Source: Warburgia ugandensis
Taxonomy: Eukaryota > Streptophyta > Magnoliopsida > Canellales > Canellaceae
DNA length: 64,000 nucleotides
NCBI GenBank assembly: GCA_035236585.1
Contig: CP141137.1
Location: 14,152,327-14,216,326 of the forward strand
Direction of reading: 5' to 3'
Made by a program: the position numbers and the translations under genes. A model generated the notes under the pieces. It made no database searches. It was not told the origin of the DNA and saw nothing but the letters and a program-made list of their open reading frames with translations. Numbering within the stretch: the first letter of the stretch is position 1; every line of letters starts with the position of its first letter. This document shows positions 60,819 through 64,000 of this stretch, one piece after another.

Positions 60819-61260
60819 ACTAGCATCGTGCTATTCATCGATGATCTAAGCCATTCATCAATGATCTGGGCCATTCATCTTAACCGTCTTGCTATTGATA
60901 AAAATAATTCCTTCCCTTACCCTTTCTGAAGTGCTATTGCTACTGCCGGGGTAGAACTCAAGAGTAGCTTTTCCACATTACTGAAAAGGTGGGCACCTTC
61001 AATAAAAGTTTGAGTCTTGCTAAGACTCCACGCTCAATTTCACCTCCCAATTTTCCTGCATATGGAACATTTTTTTCATATCCAAGCTGTTCATGAAGGC
61101 ATTAGATAGGTTAGATATCAAATTTCATGCTTAGCCTATGACGCTCAGTAACAAATTAAGACCCATCCATTTATTCTTTTTTTTTTTTAGAGACCAAAAT
61201 TAAAGCAGTGAGAACAACCAAATGCATTAAAATTTTGTGGGTTATGGATTATGGTAAACA
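60819..61260. other. Intergenic, no gene
   Basis: Nothing recognised apart from a T run near 61172. Confidence 0.5.
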
Positions 61261-61273
61261 TGATGAATGGCTT

Positions 61274-61458
61274 TGATGTAAAAGGGTAGCCCTGTGCACA
61301 AAGCTATTCATATGCAGGGTCTAGGAAGAGATAAACTATGAAGGCCTATAGCAAGCAGGCTTATCTTGCATTTTGCAAGAGGCTATTTCCACGCCACAAA
61401 CTTGTGACCTCCAAATCACGCGACAACAACTCAACCATTGTGGCAAGGCTCTTTTTAT
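61274..61458 (-). mobile_element. Au SINE copy 6
   Basis: Minus-strand Au SINE, more diverged than copies 2-5, flanked by a 13-bp repeat with one mismatch (TGATGAATGGCTT 61261-61273, TGATGAAAGGCTT 61459-61471). Confidence 0.88.
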
Positions 61459-61471
61459 TGATGAAAGGCTT

Positions 61472-61847
61472 AGATCCATAAGAAAAAGTTTAGGTCTCCC
61501 TCCAACATGCCACATTCACTAACCTACCAAGGCAAGTCTCAAATAGGTTGATCGTCACTAAAAGAACAACGACAAACAACAGAGTCAAAAGACACGTAGC
61601 AAAAATTGTATCTCATATTTTCTTACAAGGCAATTGGAGGTGACAAACTTAATTAAAAATAAATAGAACTACCTCAGTTTTTCCTACAAAAGGGGGAAAC
61701 AAAATAATCAAAGAGCTGCTACAATCACTAACTAAAGCAACTACTACAAAATTCTTTAGTGACCTCTCAATATGTTTACATTGCTTGAGCTTCCTAAGAT
61801 GAAACTTTAGGAACATAAGTAAAAACGTGTAAGCACACTAATTCTAA
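61472..61847. other. Intergenic, no gene
   Basis: AT-rich sequence, nothing recognised. Confidence 0.5.
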
Positions 61848-64000
61848 CACCCTGGATTTTTAAGACATTTTTTTTTAATAATAATAATGGCATTTTGAAT
61901 AAGAGCATTTGGGATCCCATGAGAAAAGTTTTAATTATCATTTTACTAAAACAATTCTTAAAAACTCTGGGTGTTATTTTTCCTTTTTCAAAATGACATA
62001 CCTGTAAATAAAATAATACACGTATCAATCAATGTAAAATAAATCGGCGCCTTTATTTTAAATCAAATAAATGTTCGAAATACAATAATAATATGGCCCA
62101 GGGTCTATCCATCATAACATCCCATATAAATGCCCAACATATGTCCAAACATCTCAATCAAATCCAAATATAAAGTATGTAGTCCATAATTAAATCCAAA
62201 TGATAATCCTGTTTAATGACTCACATCACTGTCTAAAACTATAGGAAAAATATCTTTAGCAACTCTCACAATTTCTCAACAGCTTTTCTTTTCTTGATGT
62301 CGCGCTCAAAATCTAAGGCATTGCAAAACAAAGCAATGCCTCAGCAAGCTATCGCTTGTGTAGGTACATAGACAATTAATGTAATAAATCAAAGAAATAA
62401 TTAACAGCATTGATGAAAAGTCTATCATTTATGAAAATAGCAATATCATAATGTCATGTCCAAATAAATGTCAATTTATTCCATATGCTAAAAATGCATT
62501 TCACGAAGTCAAAACATGACATAAATCAATGTAAATGAGCATACAATAATAATAAGGGCACCCTAAGGTAATGGGTCCCACCACATCGCACTAACATCAC
62601 TGATCAGGAGTACTCATAGCCAACCTCTGAGTGTTGTCACACCCAGGCATACCATCCATAATCATGCTCATCATACATACACCTATAATAAGAATATGGG
62701 CCATCATACTGCAGTGGCAACCCTCCATGAGTATCAACCACCACTGCTCTTTGTCGACACCATAACGGGAGACTTAGCGTCTGTCCCCATAGAAGGGTTC
62801 AGACCGGTAGTGTGAACTATCCATGTTACCAAACCCCTACTGAATGCCATCTATGGGCAGGTGTTTATCATATCACAATATCATCTCATCACAATCTCAG
62901 AGGGTGGCCGGCCATATCCCTCCTAGCATGACCCCCACCGGGTGAGAGCACCTGTCATCAAATATAAAACACAGAAATCATATGTATGTGCTAAAACTCA
63001 AGAGCACTCATAACTCAAAATCCCCAAGACATGCCCCTCATCCTGGGGTTAGCCTATAAAAGGACTAGTTAATAAGCCTCTATTTTTATTTTCATGTAAA
63101 TCCATGCATTTACAATATATAATAAGAAATAAATATCTATTTAAGCATAATTAATTAACATCATTCTCATAAAAACATTAGTCATGAGTTTATTCAATAA
63201 AAGATTTCAATTTGTAATAATCATAATGTGCTCAAAGTTGCATGAAATTCATGGCAAATAATAATTGCAAATTTAAAATACAATCACACATGATGCTATG
63301 TTTAAACATGGTTTAAAAATCAAAGCAAAGCATTAATTGTCGTCACCTATCTCAATGTGAGACCACTAACTTGCTAATAATCCCCTTAACCAGTATATTC
63401 AAGTGCACTTGTACATGTTACATCACTATTTTAAAAAATTTCTAAATAAAAAGTGGTCATTTATAAGTTTTTAAGTTAAAACTAGGTCTGCGTCGTCAAT
63501 ACGGTCACAACGCCTCTTTCGGATCATAATTTGGACCTCTCTAACTCTCAAAAATTAAGTTTTTGTGAAAATATACTCAAAATGGGGCTTGCCCGACCAC
63601 CATAAAGTGGTCTATACTGGCGGCTCGGTTTTTTTCCGGTTTATATTGGCATCACAAAGACGCCCGACCTCTAAAATGCAACATAGGAGGCACAGAGTGC
63701 GTCCTCGCTGCATCGCGGTCGCTAGGACGTTGTGCGTCTCGACTCTCCAAGACCGCCTGCACAAGGGCTCCCGTGCTTGTGTGACACCGCGCACACGTGC
63801 GGCGCTGACGTCGTTTGCTAGTGCGTTATGGTGTGCATCCCGACTTCAGCACCAGGTTGCCAACGCCGTCGCCGATGCCGGAGAAGACCACCGAATTCCG
63901 GTCGTCTTCGGCAGAGCTACAGAGCTCCATTTTGCTCAATTTTTACGCTATTTTTCTTAGAATATCCTCTAGAATACATTTATGCCCTCCTTTTGCACTG
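61848..64000 (-). mobile_element. Long chromovirus-like LTR, runs off the right edge
   Basis: On the minus strand it ends ...ACTTTGAAAAAGG-type A/T-rich sequence then ATCCAGGGTGTTA at 61848, matching the ends of the LTRs at 25346 and 29421 (CCTGGGTTGTCACA, CCCGGGTCATCACA). The GC-rich block at 63640-63910 occupies the position equivalent to 27300-27660 in the solo LTR. No coding domain lies within the window. Confidence 0.55.

Overview
This is a plant nuclear window. It holds spliced exons with GT-AG borders, plant-type Au SINEs, RTE-clade LINEs, Ty1/copia and Ty3/gypsy LTR elements, MITE-like foldbacks and very long GA/CT microsatellites. The AT-rich, heavily nested repeat content points to an angiosperm with a large, transposon-expanded genome. 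I cannot name the species; nothing looks specifically grass-like.

Only one host gene is recognisable: the 5' part of GIGANTEA (GI), the circadian-clock and photoperiod-flowering protein, on the minus strand. Five coding exons (15754-15668, 8813-8742, 8528-8474, 8372-8230, 8070-7796) join in frame with no stop and encode about 210 residues, roughly the first fifth of the protein. The remaining exons must lie beyond the left edge. Intron 1 is about 6.9 kb and intron 5 is more than 7.7 kb; both are swollen by nested SINE, LINE, MITE and copia insertions. A probable 5' leader intron, promoter motifs, an 89-bp tandem triplet and a G-run tract lie at 15755-16900.

1-15.7 kb: GI exons and introns. 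The introns carry a decayed copia element split by an insertion with an 11-bp target duplication, five Au SINEs, two RTE LINE fragments, a foldback MITE split by a SINE, and a CG-rich-ended MITE lodged in a LINE. 16-20.6 kb: GI upstream region, a MITE and a GA microsatellite. 20.6-29.4 kb: two long chromovirus-like LTRs without interiors. 29.5-37.8 kb: a probable solo LTR into which a Ty3/gypsy chromovirus with 3.2-kb LTRs (TSD TTATA) has inserted; that element is internally deleted and keeps only integrase plus chromodomain. 38-47 kb: two near full-length dead RTE LINEs in head-to-head inverted orientation. 49-55 kb: a gag-only Ty3/gypsy-like non-autonomous element (TSD TAAGG). 55.4-55.8 kb: a foldback element. 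56.1-58.6 kb: a compact non-autonomous LTR element (TSD CACTA) with an unrecognised interior. 58.6-64 kb: a second MITE copy, a GATATC-rich array, a sixth Au SINE and the start of another long LTR.

No operon-like or multi-gene system was found. The most interesting material is the architecture around GI, the gag-only element with a single in-frame amber codon, and the layered insertions whose order can be read from intact target-site duplications. All target-site duplications and exon joins were read by eye; no alignment or database search was run.
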